DNA of 64,000 nt, taken from positions 682,001 to 746,000 of the forward strand of contig NZ_CP007028.1 in NCBI RefSeq assembly GCF_000512735.1, read 5' to 3'. Below, one piece after another: positions 7,673 through 14,234 of this stretch. How positions within the stretch are numbered: the first letter of the stretch is position 1; every line of letters begins with the position of its first letter. Source of the stretch: Thermocrinis ruber. GTDB lineage: Bacteria; Aquificota; Aquificia; Aquificales; Aquificaceae. The notes under the pieces were generated by a model. That model worked only from the letters and a program-made list of their open reading frames with translations. It was not told the origin of the DNA and did no database searches. The position numbers were made by a program, and so were the translations under genes.

Positions 7673-8527
7673 TCACACTGCAATCTTTACTGCCTGTTCT
7701 TTATTTTCAAAGCCTATTATATAAAAGTTCAACATCTTGGCACATCTACTTAAATTCTCCTTTAGTTCCGTATCCATAAGCTGTGCAGGATGGTTGAGGT
7801 AGAAAACAACCAAGGCACCACCCTCTTCTAAGCTCACCGGCACAGAAACGGTCAAACTGCTTTGGTCTATAAGGCACTCTTTTACAGAACTGTCCTTCAA
7901 AGGAAAGACATTTATGGCTTTTAGCTTGAACATTTCCTTTACACCATTAAGATATTCCTCCGGATTCTTGCTGTCAAGCAACTCTAATAGTTTAAGTAGC
8001 GTTTCCTTCTGCCTTTTTTCCCTCTCAAGGGTTGAAACTTCCTTCTGGATGCTTCTGTATGCCCTCCTCAGTTCCAAAAAATACCTTCTATCCTTTTGAA
8101 GGCTCCTAAGCAACTCTACAGAGGAGGGAGAGATTCCCAACGCCAAAGCTAAAGGAAAAACCAAAAGCCCCTTCAAGCCAAAGTTATAAACGCCAAGGGC
8201 AGTGGCAGAAAGAACAGATATAAAGAGAGGCACAAGATTTTTGGGAAAGCTAAAGAGGGAAGGCACCAAAAGGGAAAAAATAGCCAAGGGTTCTTCCGAA
8301 AGTAAAGCCAAAGGTATGAGGAAGAAAAAGTCTATGTAATCGTTTAGCCTTCTAAGCTTGAAAGAGTAAAAATAATTCACCAGGGCAACAGAAAGATAAA
8401 GGGAAGATATAACCACTACCACCGCCTTTTGGGTGTATCCCGGAAGGTAAAGGAGGGCATGAAACATAAAGAACAGAAAGAGCAAAAACCTTAAAAAGGT
8501 GATTAAAAACACCTTGTTTAGCCACAC
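7673..8527 (-). CDS. Multi-pass membrane protein with coiled coil and C-terminal GAF-like region
   Basis: The N-terminal half (about 150 aa) has roughly five hydrophobic segments. Then comes a charged coiled coil (ELRRAYRSIQKEVSTLEREKRQKETLLKLLELL) and a C-terminal domain of about 100 aa (AINVFPLKDSSVKECLIDQSSLTVSVPVSLEEGGALVVFYLN) with a GAF-like strand order. The frame extends to an ATG at 8593, but that would overlap the divergent gene. A GTG at 8527 placed just before the hydrophobic segment is preferred because a TATAAT-like sequence lies just upstream. No specific function is recognised. It precedes the TusA fusion by 9 bp in an apparent operon. Confidence 0.6.
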   Translation of the reverse strand: MWLNKVFLITFLRFLLFLFFMFHALLYLPGYTQKAVVVVISSLYLSVALVNYFYSFKLRRLNDYIDFFFLIPLALLSEEPLAIFSLLVPSLFSFPKNLVPLFISVLSATALGVYNFGLKGLLVFPLALALGISPSSVELLRSLQKDRRYFLELRRAYRSIQKEVSTLEREKRQKETLLKLLELLDSKNPEEYLNGVKEMFKLKAINVFPLKDSSVKECLIDQSSLTVSVPVSLEEGGALVVFYLNHPAQLMDTELKENLSRCAKMLNFYIIGFENKEQAVKIAV

Positions 8528-8548
8528 AGTGCTAATATTATATCCTTG

Positions 8549-9466
8549 ATGGAAAAGAAGATAAACATAAGCCTCCTTTTGGAAAGCTTCCACAATTTGG
8601 AGAAGGCTTACGTAGACCTGAAAAAGCTTCTCTCTTTAGGCAAAGAAGAGTTTGTTAAGAACAAACTTATCCAGGACAAGGTTAGGGTAGATTTCAACTT
8701 AGCCTTTGAAAGCTGTATGAGACCCTGTAGGCACCTTTCGGTGGTTTTTGGTCTAAAGACCTCCTCAAAGGATTGTTTGGTAAAACTTGGAGAGAAGGTG
8801 GGCTACGAGGACCTTGAAACCCTCCAAGCCTTTATAGATTTTTACTTTAAATACAGGGACCTAAAGGAAACGGTCCAGCCGGAGGAACTGTACGATTTCT
8901 TAGAAAAGAACCTACATGTTTTTAAGGATTATGCAAAGGCGGTGGTAGAGTATGTTAAACAAACCACCGGTAATTATCTTCTCATAGACTTTGAACTTCT
9001 GAAGGAAAAGGCAAGGTTTGTTAAGGATTCTGTAAATAAAATAAACTTCGTCCTATCGGTGGGCTTGGAGGAATTCAAAAAAAAGCCTATGTATCACGAC
9101 AGGGCCAAATACTTTTATCAGGTGGCTTACGATTCCCTCTTTGACATTTGCAAACACCTTGCACCAAAGTTTGGCATAAAAAAATTCGGCGATGATTGTC
9201 TTTTAAAGATGGTGGAGGGCGGTATAATCTCCCCTCAGTATTACCCAGTTCTGCTTAAAATGATGAACCTAAAAAACAAGCTTATAAGCACTTGGGATAT
9301 AGATTTGGAAAACCTATACAAAGAGTTAATGGAACTCAAAGACCATTTTGAACCAGTGCTAAAGGAAATATCCTCTTCACTCAAAAGCCTGTTAGATAAA
9401 ATCGCCAGCCATCAAAAACAACTCCAACAAAACAGCCAAGGGCAAGGAAAGGACCAAAGGGAATAG
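8549..9466 (+). CDS. Protein of two tandem degenerate HepT-like (DUF86) domains
   Basis: A 305-aa, largely helical protein. Two segments (about residues 10-130 and 160-285) share a HepT/DUF86 pattern: FNLAFESCMRPCRHLSVVFG / YQVAYDSLFDICKHLAPKFG, then KDCLVKLGEKVGYEDLETLQ / DDCLLKMVEGGIISPQYYPV. The HepT toxin motif R-x4-6-H-x-Y is missing in both (FKYRDLKETV; LKNKLISTWDID), so RNase activity is not expected. The tail is Gln-rich. ATG 8549 is chosen over the TTG at 8546. It is divergent from the membrane protein gene and overlaps the convergent prepilin peptidase by 86 bp. No nucleotidyltransferase partner is adjacent. Confidence 0.7.
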   Translation: MEKKINISLLLESFHNLEKAYVDLKKLLSLGKEEFVKNKLIQDKVRVDFNLAFESCMRPCRHLSVVFGLKTSSKDCLVKLGEKVGYEDLETLQAFIDFYFKYRDLKETVQPEELYDFLEKNLHVFKDYAKAVVEYVKQTTGNYLLIDFELLKEKARFVKDSVNKINFVLSVGLEEFKKKPMYHDRAKYFYQVAYDSLFDICKHLAPKFGIKKFGDDCLLKMVEGGIISPQYYPVLLKMMNLKNKLISTWDIDLENLYKELMELKDHFEPVLKEISSSLKSLLDKIASHQKQLQQNSQGQGKDQRE

Positions 9467-10130
9467 CAAAGTTCATGCTTTTATGTTTTATCAGTATAGG
9501 AAGCACATAAAGGAGCCCAAAGAGGGAGCCCAAAAAGACCGCACTGATTACACCCCAGATGCCCGTCCAACTACCTATAAGAGCCATAAGCTCCACATCT
9601 CCAAACCCAAGCCCCTCAAACTTTCTGACTTTTTTGTAGTAAAGGTATATAAGTAAAAAGGGCAAAGCACCCGCCAATATTCCCAAAAGGCTCTCATAGA
9701 GGCTAAAGTCCTCCCTAAAGACGGAGATTATCACACCAAGGAATGTTCCACCCAACATCAAGGGCTCCGGGAGGCTAAAGGTATCCCAATCTATCAGGCT
9801 AAGCACCAGCAGTAAGGAAAAGAATACGTAAAGTCCAAGGGCTGTGATACTAAAGCCCCATTTGTAGTAAGAGAGAACCGCCAAAAAGCCACTAAAAGCC
9901 TCTACCAAAGGGTATCTGATGGATATTTTGGCAGAGCAGTTTGGACATTTTCCCCTCAAAAGGATGTAGGAAATTATTGGGATGTTGTTATACCACTTTA
10001 TGGGTGTTTTACAGCTCGGACAGTGGGAGGGAGGCTTAACAATGGACATACCCCGAGGGATTCTGTATATGAGCACGTTGTAGAAGGAGCCAAGCATCGC
10101 ACCAAGCAGAAAGAGGAAAATGTAAATCAT
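9381..10130 (-). CDS. pilD: Type IV prepilin peptidase / N-methyltransferase (A24 family)
   Basis: A 249-aa membrane protein with the bifunctional prepilin peptidase layout: GSFYNVLIYRIPRGMS, two CxxC pairs (HCPSCKTPI and GKCPNCSAKI) of the cytoplasmic methylase/zinc domain, and the two catalytic aspartates in LSLIDWDT and GFGDVEL. It cleaves and N-methylates type IV prepilins or pseudopilins. It stands alone here, with no pilin gene beside it. Its 3' end overlaps the convergent HepT-like gene by 86 bp. Confidence 0.93.
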   Translation of the reverse strand: MIYIFLFLLGAMLGSFYNVLIYRIPRGMSIVKPPSHCPSCKTPIKWYNNIPIISYILLRGKCPNCSAKISIRYPLVEAFSGFLAVLSYYKWGFSITALGLYVFFSLLLVLSLIDWDTFSLPEPLMLGGTFLGVIISVFREDFSLYESLLGILAGALPFLLIYLYYKKVRKFEGLGFGDVELMALIGSWTGIWGVISAVFLGSLFGLLYVLPILIKHKSMNFAIPFGPFLALGCFVGVVFDGWRFYLTGF

Positions 10131-10191
10131 AGTATCATTTTATCCTTTGTGTGCCAATGAGTTTGTATTTTTAGAACAACCTTTTCCACTC

Positions 10192-10220
10192 TTGACGCCT
10201 TTGGAATATAAGAATATACT
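10192..10220 (+). promoter_or_regulatory. Sigma70-type promoter of the rhodanese gene
   Basis: TTGACG (10192-10197) and TATACT (10215-10220) are separated by exactly 17 bp and lie 36 bp upstream of the ATG at 10257. This is the cleanest housekeeping promoter in the window. Position and match are seen directly; use is inferred. Confidence 0.72.
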
Positions 10221-10256
10221 AATATTATGATTAAAATCATGAAAGGAGGTGTTGTC

Positions 10257-10724
10257 ATGAAGAGAGGTTTGTTAGTTGCAAGTGCTTTGCTTGGCTTTGT
10301 AGCGGTAGGTTTTTCTTACGATGCGGAGCTTGCCAAAAAGCTTGACGCCATGTTCTCCCAAATGACGCCGGAAGTGTTAAAGCAAAGACCTTGTCAGATT
10401 GACGCAAACCAGCTTTTTGAAATGATCAAGAAAAAGGAAGACTTTGTAATCCTTGATGTTAGAACTCCGCAAGAGCAAAGCATTACGGGAATTACTTGGA
10501 AGAACACATTAAATATTCCCATGCACGAGGTTTTCAAACCAGAAAACCTAAACAAACTACCTAAAGACAAGAAAATAGTGGTAGTATGCCACTCTGGAGA
10601 CAGGGCAGCAGCAGTAGTAACCGGTTTGAGGGCTATTGGCTTTAACAACGCATACCAGTTCAAAGGTGGAATAAAAGAACTTGCGGACAAGGTTGGAAGG
10701 AACGTGGTAGATGTTGTGAAGTAA
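10257..10724 (+). CDS. Exported single-domain rhodanese (sulfurtransferase-like)
   Basis: The start is ATG 10257, which follows AAAGGAGG by 7 nt; the in-frame ATG at 10227 has no such site. The 155-aa product has a signal peptide (MKRGLLVASALLGFVAVGFSY) and a rhodanese domain with FVILDVRTPQE and the active-site loop VVCHSGDRAAA carrying the nucleophilic Cys. It probably acts outside the cytoplasm on thiosulfate or persulfide, in keeping with sulfur oxidation; the substrate is inferred. It has its own promoter and a terminator-like hairpin, so it is probably monocistronic. Confidence 0.88.
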   Translation: MKRGLLVASALLGFVAVGFSYDAELAKKLDAMFSQMTPEVLKQRPCQIDANQLFEMIKKKEDFVILDVRTPQEQSITGITWKNTLNIPMHEVFKPENLNKLPKDKKIVVVCHSGDRAAAVVTGLRAIGFNNAYQFKGGIKELADKVGRNVVDVVK

Positions 10725-10733
10725 ATTCTTTTG

Positions 10734-10756
10734 GCGGGGCTTTTGCCCTGCTTTTA
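10734..10756 (+). terminator. Rho-independent terminator after the rhodanese gene
   Basis: The 7-bp stem GCGGGGC / GCCCTGC (one G-U pair) has a TTTT loop and is followed by TTTTATT, 9 bp after the rhodanese stop. Confidence 0.65.
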
Positions 10757-10788
10757 TTCAAGCCTAAAATTAATCGGCAATTTTACCA

Positions 10789-10932
10789 TTATATCCAGGG
10801 TTCCTTAAAACCCTCTAGTCTTTCTTTTATATCTCCCTTTGGTTCCAAAACAAAGCCGACAAGGACAGTAAGTTCATCTTTAAGCCCAAGCTTTTTCTGG
10901 ACAGCAAGTCCTTCACGGGCTACGGAAAGAAA
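10789..10932 (-). pseudogene. Short reading-frame remnant resembling part of the DUF1640-like genes
   Basis: A 47-codon open stretch with no convincing start. It contains LAVQKKLGLKDELT, close to LAIQKKLELRDELT in the complete DUF1640-like protein at 11745-12194, and then runs into an unrelated tail (EPKGDIKERLEGFKEPWI). I read it as a degraded or recombined fragment at the left edge of the accessory island. The shared part is short, so homology is uncertain. Confidence 0.35.
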
Positions 10933-10959
10933 TTAAATTTAAAATTGTTGGAGAAAAAC

Positions 10960-11103
10960 ATGCGGACGCTTGAGGAAATAAAGAGGATAATCGCAGAACA
11001 CAAAGAGGAAATAAGGCAAAAGTATGGCATAGTAATTCTTGGAGTTTTTGGTTCTTACGCAAGAGGAGAACAAAAGGAAACAAGCGATGTGGATATTCTT
11101 GTA
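10960..11103 (+). repeat. MNT 5' segment, copy 1 of a near-identical duplication
   Basis: 144 bp from the ATG match 12259-12402 with two mismatches; identity stops abruptly after GATATTCTTGTA. The short upstream stretch TTAAATTTAAAATTG is also shared. Confidence 0.9.
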
Positions 11104-11256
11104 AAGGTTGAACGTCCTCTGGGTTTAAAGTTCGTCACCGCAAAGCTTGAGTTAGAACGTTTGCTTGGACTTAAGGTGGATTTAGTATCCATTAATGCAG
11201 TCAAACAAAAGCCGTTGCTATGGAAGAGTATAGAAGAAGATTTGATCTATGTCTAA
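10960..11256 (+). CDS. mntA: MNT-type minimal nucleotidyltransferase antitoxin, copy 1
   Basis: A 98-aa protein with the nucleotidyltransferase motif GS-x10-D-x-D in GSYARGEQKETSDVDILV, preceded by IVILGVFG. MNT antitoxins silence the adjacent HepT RNase, in studied cases by adding AMP to a Tyr near its active site. ATG 10960 is preferred to TTG 10945 because the second copy has the same ATG context. It overlaps the HepT gene by 8 bp. About its first 144 bp are nearly identical to copy 2, and then the two diverge abruptly. Confidence 0.9.
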   Translation: MRTLEEIKRIIAEHKEEIRQKYGIVILGVFGSYARGEQKETSDVDILVKVERPLGLKFVTAKLELERLLGLKVDLVSINAVKQKPLLWKSIEEDLIYV

Positions 11257-11620
11257 GAAGAGAAAAGATTGGAGGCTTTACCTCTTAGATATGTTGGAAT
11301 GCATAAAAAGGATAGAAAATTATGTGGAAGGTTTAAGCTACGAGCAATTTTTGATGGATGACAAAACCAAGGATGCAGTTGTAAGAAACATTGAAATCAT
11401 AGGCGAAGCGGCAAGAAACATTCCAAAAGAAATCCAAACAAGGTATAGCCACATTCCCTGGGCTGAGATAATATCAACAAGGCATGTTATAGCACACGAT
11501 TACTTCGATCTTGATTATGAAATAATTTGGAGTATTATTGTTCAAGACATTCCGGTTCTCAAAAGGGAACTTGAACTTATATTAAAGGAGATTAATAACC
11601 AGCCAAGCTTTGACCTTTAA
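11249..11620 (+). CDS. hepT: HepT-like RNase toxin, copy 1
   Basis: A 123-aa DUF86 protein with TKDAVVRNIEIIGEAARNIPKEI and the catalytic R-x4-H-x-Y motif intact in RHVIAHDYFDLD. HepT toxins are HEPN RNases; the Tyr of the motif region is the known AMPylation target of the MNT partner. It is translationally coupled to the MNT gene by an 8-bp overlap. All key residues are present, so the pair looks functional. Confidence 0.9.
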   Translation: MSKKRKDWRLYLLDMLECIKRIENYVEGLSYEQFLMDDKTKDAVVRNIEIIGEAARNIPKEIQTRYSHIPWAEIISTRHVIAHDYFDLDYEIIWSIIVQDIPVLKRELELILKEINNQPSFDL

Positions 11621-11660
11621 ACATTGGGAAAGTTTGAACTTCCGCCCTTTTTCCATAATC

Positions 11661-11729
11661 TTATGTCCTTTCTTTTCGAAGCTTGTCCTCAAGGAGTTGC
11701 AAAAGTTCAAGGTCTATTGCCTTTGGCAT
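11661..11729 (-). pseudogene. Truncated third copy of the DUF1640-like gene (5' end only)
   Basis: The first 17 codons repeat the start of the complete gene at 12194 (MPKAIDLELLQLLEDKL), then the frame ends after RKERT at a TAA. Its 5' flank (GATATATTTTTAAAACT before ATG) is the same as in the other two copies. It lies 15 bp beyond the stop of the complete copy, in tandem on the same strand, so it is a leftover of a tandem duplication. Confidence 0.75.
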
Positions 11730-11740
11730 AGTTTTAAAAA
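11730..11740 (-). promoter_or_regulatory. TTTTTAAAACT motif, one of five at gene starts
   Basis: The 11-bp sequence TTTTTAAAACT (minus strand) directly abuts the ATG of the truncated DUF1640-like copy. Identical 11-mers lie at 12195-12205 (-), 13276-13286 (-), 13314-13324 (+) and 13791-13801 (+), each just before a gene start of the island. It may be a promoter element or operator; this is inferred from position only. Confidence 0.5.
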
Positions 11741-11744
11741 TATA

Positions 11745-12194
11745 TCACTTTATCACTCCCAAAACCTTTAACAAAAACTCAAGGGCGTCTTTGTTGAAAA
11801 GTATAAAGGTGAAAAGGAGAATAAGAAACATTATGGTAAATTTACGGTCAAGCTTTAGGATTTCTTCCTTAAGTTCTGACCTAACGCTATCAATCTTCCC
11901 ATCAAGTTCCTTTCTGACTAACTCTATTTTTGCCTCAAGCTTTGATTCCATTGCTTGCATTTCTGTCCTAACTGCCTGTATTTCTGTCTTTAAGACTTGG
12001 ATGTCCGCCTTGCTTGCCAATTCCTTTGTAAGCTCATCTCTGAGTTCAAGCTTTTTCTGGATGGCAAGCTCTTCTGCCCTCTTTTCCATAACCTCAAGTC
12101 CTAATTCTATTGCCTGTGCCACTTTTCTTGCGGTTTCCTTCCCGAGCTTGTCCTCAAGTAGTTGCAAAAGTTCAAGGTCTATTGCCTTTGGCAT
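11745..12194 (-). CDS. DUF1640-like coiled-coil protein with C-terminal membrane anchor, copy A
   Basis: A 149-aa protein: an N-terminal helical part (MPKAIDLELLQLLEDKLGKETARKVAQAIE), a long coiled coil with repeated KTEIQAVRTEMQAMESKLEAKI-type heptads (about residues 60-115), and one hydrophobic segment (FTIMFLILLFTFILF) near the end. The layout matches DUF1640/CCDC90-like proteins. Its function is unknown. Relative to copy B it has about 30 extra coiled-coil residues. It lies between two MNT-HepT pairs on the opposite strand. Confidence 0.7.
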   Translation of the reverse strand: MPKAIDLELLQLLEDKLGKETARKVAQAIELGLEVMEKRAEELAIQKKLELRDELTKELASKADIQVLKTEIQAVRTEMQAMESKLEAKIELVRKELDGKIDSVRSELKEEILKLDRKFTIMFLILLFTFILFNKDALEFLLKVLGVIK

Positions 12195-12258
12195 AGTTTT
12201 AAAAATATACCACAGAGGCTAAGGGAAAAGGTTAAATTTAAAATTGTTTGAGAAAAGC

Positions 12259-12402
12259 ATGCGGACGCTTGAGGAAATAAAGAAGATAATCGCAGAACAT
12301 AAAGAGGAAATAAGGCAAAAGTATGGCATAGTAATTCTTGGAGTTTTTGGTTCTTACGCAAGAGGAGAACAAAAGGAAACAAGCGATGTGGATATTCTTG
12401 TA
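12259..12402 (+). repeat. MNT 5' segment, copy 2 of a near-identical duplication
   Basis: Counterpart of 10960-11103. Downstream of it the two MNT genes and their HepT partners are clearly diverged. Confidence 0.9.
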
Positions 12403-12555
12403 GAGCTTGAAAGACCAGTGGGCTTAGAGTTTTATGAATTCTGGGAATACATTGAAAACCTTTTGGGAACTAAAGCGGATGTTTTAACATTAACTGCCCT
12501 TAAGCAAAAAACTCCACTTTGGGAAAAGATAAAAGGGGACATAGTCTATGTCTGA
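12259..12555 (+). CDS. mntA: MNT-type minimal nucleotidyltransferase antitoxin, copy 2
   Basis: A 98-aa protein with the same GSYARGEQKETSDVDILV motif as copy 1. The first 48 codons differ from copy 1 by two bases only, while the remaining half (ERPVGLEFYEFWEYIENLLGTKADVLTL) is clearly different and probably gives partner specificity. It overlaps its HepT gene by 8 bp. The ATG at 12259 is supported by the same upstream sequence as copy 1. Confidence 0.9.
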   Translation: MRTLEEIKKIIAEHKEEIRQKYGIVILGVFGSYARGEQKETSDVDILVELERPVGLEFYEFWEYIENLLGTKADVLTLTALKQKTPLWEKIKGDIVYV

Positions 12556-12895
12556 AAGAGATTGGAAACTCTTTGTCTTTGACATTTTAGAAAGCATTAA
12601 CAAGATTGAAAGATACATTGAGGGAATGGACTATGAACTTTTTGATAAAACAGACCAAACAAAAGATGCGGTGGTAAGAAACCTTGAGATAATAGGTGAA
12701 GCATCAAACCAAATTCCAAAAGAAATACGGCAAAAGTATAGTCATATACCTTGGAGTAGGATAATATCAATGCGGAACAGAATGATACACGGCTACTTTA
12801 CAGTTGATTATCGTATTGTTTGGAAAATTATAAAAGAAGATCTGCCGGAACTTAAGGAAAAGTTGGAGGAAATTCTGAAGGATGAAGATCAATAG
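12548..12895 (+). CDS. hepT: HepT-like RNase toxin, copy 2
   Basis: A 115-aa DUF86 protein with TKDAVVRNLEIIGEASNQIPKEIRQKYSHIPW and an intact R-x4-H-x-Y motif in RNRMIHGYFTVD. It is about as diverged from copy 1 as the C-terminal halves of the MNT proteins are from each other, as expected if antitoxin tail and toxin co-vary. It forms a two-gene operon with the MNT gene. Confidence 0.9.
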   Translation: MSERDWKLFVFDILESINKIERYIEGMDYELFDKTDQTKDAVVRNLEIIGEASNQIPKEIRQKYSHIPWSRIISMRNRMIHGYFTVDYRIVWKIIKEDLPELKEKLEEILKDEDQ

Positions 12896-12912
12896 ATAAA
12901 ATCTAACAAAAT

Positions 12913-13275
12913 CTACTTTATCACTCCCAAAACTTTCAACAGAAACTCAAGGGCGTTTTGATTAACAAGTATCAGGGTAAAAAAGAGAATGATAAACAGT
13001 ATGGTAAATTTACGGTCAAGCCTCAGAATCTCTCTTTCAATCTTGGCTTCCATAGCTTGGATTTCAGCCCGCAATATTTGTAAATCCGCCTTGCTTGCCA
13101 ACTCTTTAGTAAGCTCATCTCTGAGTTCAAGCTTTTTATGGATAGCAAGTTCCTCTGCTCTCTTTTCCATAACCTCAAGCCCTATTTCTATCGCCTGTGC
13201 TACTTTTCTCGCCTCTTCTTTCCCAAGCTTGTCTTCAAGGAGTTGCAAAAGTTCAAGGTCTATCACCCTTGGCAT
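12913..13275 (-). CDS. DUF1640-like coiled-coil protein with C-terminal membrane anchor, copy B
   Basis: A 120-aa protein closely related to the 149-aa copy A: same N-terminus (MPRVIDLELLQLLEDKLGKEEARKVAQAIE), shorter coiled coil, same C-terminal anchor and end (FTILFIILFFTLILVNQNALEFLLKVLGVIK). It differs mainly by loss of coiled-coil heptads. It is convergent with HepT copy 2 (17 bp apart) and divergent from the next coiled-coil gene across a 68-bp region with inverted AGTTTTAAAAA / TTTTTAAAACT motifs. Confidence 0.7.
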   Translation of the reverse strand: MPRVIDLELLQLLEDKLGKEEARKVAQAIEIGLEVMEKRAEELAIHKKLELRDELTKELASKADLQILRAEIQAMEAKIEREILRLDRKFTILFIILFFTLILVNQNALEFLLKVLGVIK

Positions 13276-13343
13276 AGTTTTAAAAATATATCATCACTCA
13301 AATAGGTCTATCGTTTTTAAAACTTTTGCCTATAATTATCCTT
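13276..13343. promoter_or_regulatory. Divergent control region with inverted motif and leaderless-type -10
   Basis: Between the divergent genes 13275(-) and 13344(+) lie AGTTTTAAAAA at 13276-13286 and its inverse TTTTTAAAACT at 13314-13324. A TATAAT (13331-13336) stands 7 bp before the ATG at 13344, so the transcript would start at or next to the start codon. Confidence 0.5.
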
Positions 13344-13745
13344 ATGGAATTCAGGGATTACATTGCAATACTTAGCGGGCTTGTTGGGATATTGGCTATC
13401 TTTATATGGGTTATGGGAATGCTTGTTCAACAGATAAATAAGAGAATTGATACGGTGGATAAGAGGATTGATGACTTTAGGGATAATATGGATAAAAGGC
13501 TTGGTGAGTTGAGGGATGATATGGATACAAAGTTTGACGGTGTATACAGAAGAATGGGTGAGTTAAAGGATGATATGGATAGAAGGTTTGAGGATATATA
13601 CAGAAGGTTGGGTGAGTTAAGGGGTGAGATGGATAGAAGATTTGGTGATTTAAGAGAAGAGATTGGCGGTTTGAGGGAAGAGACTAAAGAGATCAAGCTT
13701 CTTCTTTACAAGGTTTTAGAGGTTCCTCACAAGCAGGGGGAGTAA
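13344..13745 (+). CDS. Membrane-anchored coiled-coil protein with tandem repeats, copy 1
   Basis: A 133-aa protein. An N-terminal hydrophobic segment (YIAILSGLVGILAIFIWVMGML) is followed by a charged coiled coil containing repeats of the type RLGELRDDMDTKFDGVYRR / RMGELKDDMDRRFEDIYRR / RLGELRGEMDRRFGDLREE, about 18 residues each. No enzyme motif is seen. ATG 13344 is chosen over the upstream in-frame start because TATAAT lies 7 bp before it, as in the second copy. It shares its first 40 residues and its last residues (PHKQGE) with copy 2. Function unknown. Confidence 0.6.
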   Translation: MEFRDYIAILSGLVGILAIFIWVMGMLVQQINKRIDTVDKRIDDFRDNMDKRLGELRDDMDTKFDGVYRRMGELKDDMDRRFEDIYRRLGELRGEMDRRFGDLREEIGGLREETKEIKLLLYKVLEVPHKQGE

Positions 13746-13820
13746 GGAGTTAGTTTTATCCCTTCACAAAATGGCGGGACGGGTCTATTCTTTTTAAAAC
13801 TTCTGCCTATAATTATCCCT

Positions 13821-14180
13821 GTGGAGTTTAGGTATTACATTGCAATACTTAGTGGGCTTGTTGGGATTTTGGCTACCTTTACGGGGATTATGTGGATGCT
13901 TGTTCAGCAGATAAACAAAAGAATTGATACGGTGGAAAAAAGAATTGATTCAGTGGAAAAGAGAATTGGCGAACTGAGAGAGGACATTAAGGAGTTGAGG
14001 GAAGAAGTCAAAGAGATAAACAGGAGAGTTGATGGCTTGAAGGAAGATGTGAGTAGAAAGTTTAGTGAGTTAAAAGAAGAAATCAGGGAATTCAAGGACT
14101 ACGTGGCTTTAGAAGTCCTTCACAAGCGAAGGCTTCACAGGGTAAGTGTTATAAAACTTCCTCACAAGCAGGGGGAGTAA
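13821..14180 (+). CDS. Membrane-anchored coiled-coil protein, copy 2 (GTG start)
   Basis: A 119-aa protein starting with GTG 13821, which sits 7 bp after TATAAT (13808-13813). The N-terminus (EFRYYIAILSGLVGILATFTGIMWMLVQQINKRIDTVEKRI) is nearly the same as copy 1. The coiled coil is different and lacks the 18-residue repeats, and the end (KLPHKQGE plus the 3' flank) is again the same. The two genes thus share both ends but differ in the middle. Confidence 0.6.
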   Translation: MEFRYYIAILSGLVGILATFTGIMWMLVQQINKRIDTVEKRIDSVEKRIGELREDIKELREEVKEINRRVDGLKEDVSRKFSELKEEIREFKDYVALEVLHKRRLHRVSVIKLPHKQGE

Positions 14181-14234
14181 GGGGTTAGTTTGATTCTATT
14201 ATTTTTATCTCTTTGCAAATTGTATTTGTTCAGT

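Noticed and set aside
11683-12222. A Ser-rich 179-aa open frame on the + strand
   Set aside because: It is the antisense shadow of the DUF1640-like gene and its truncated copy; the codon pattern and the low-complexity Ser product are typical of a shadow.
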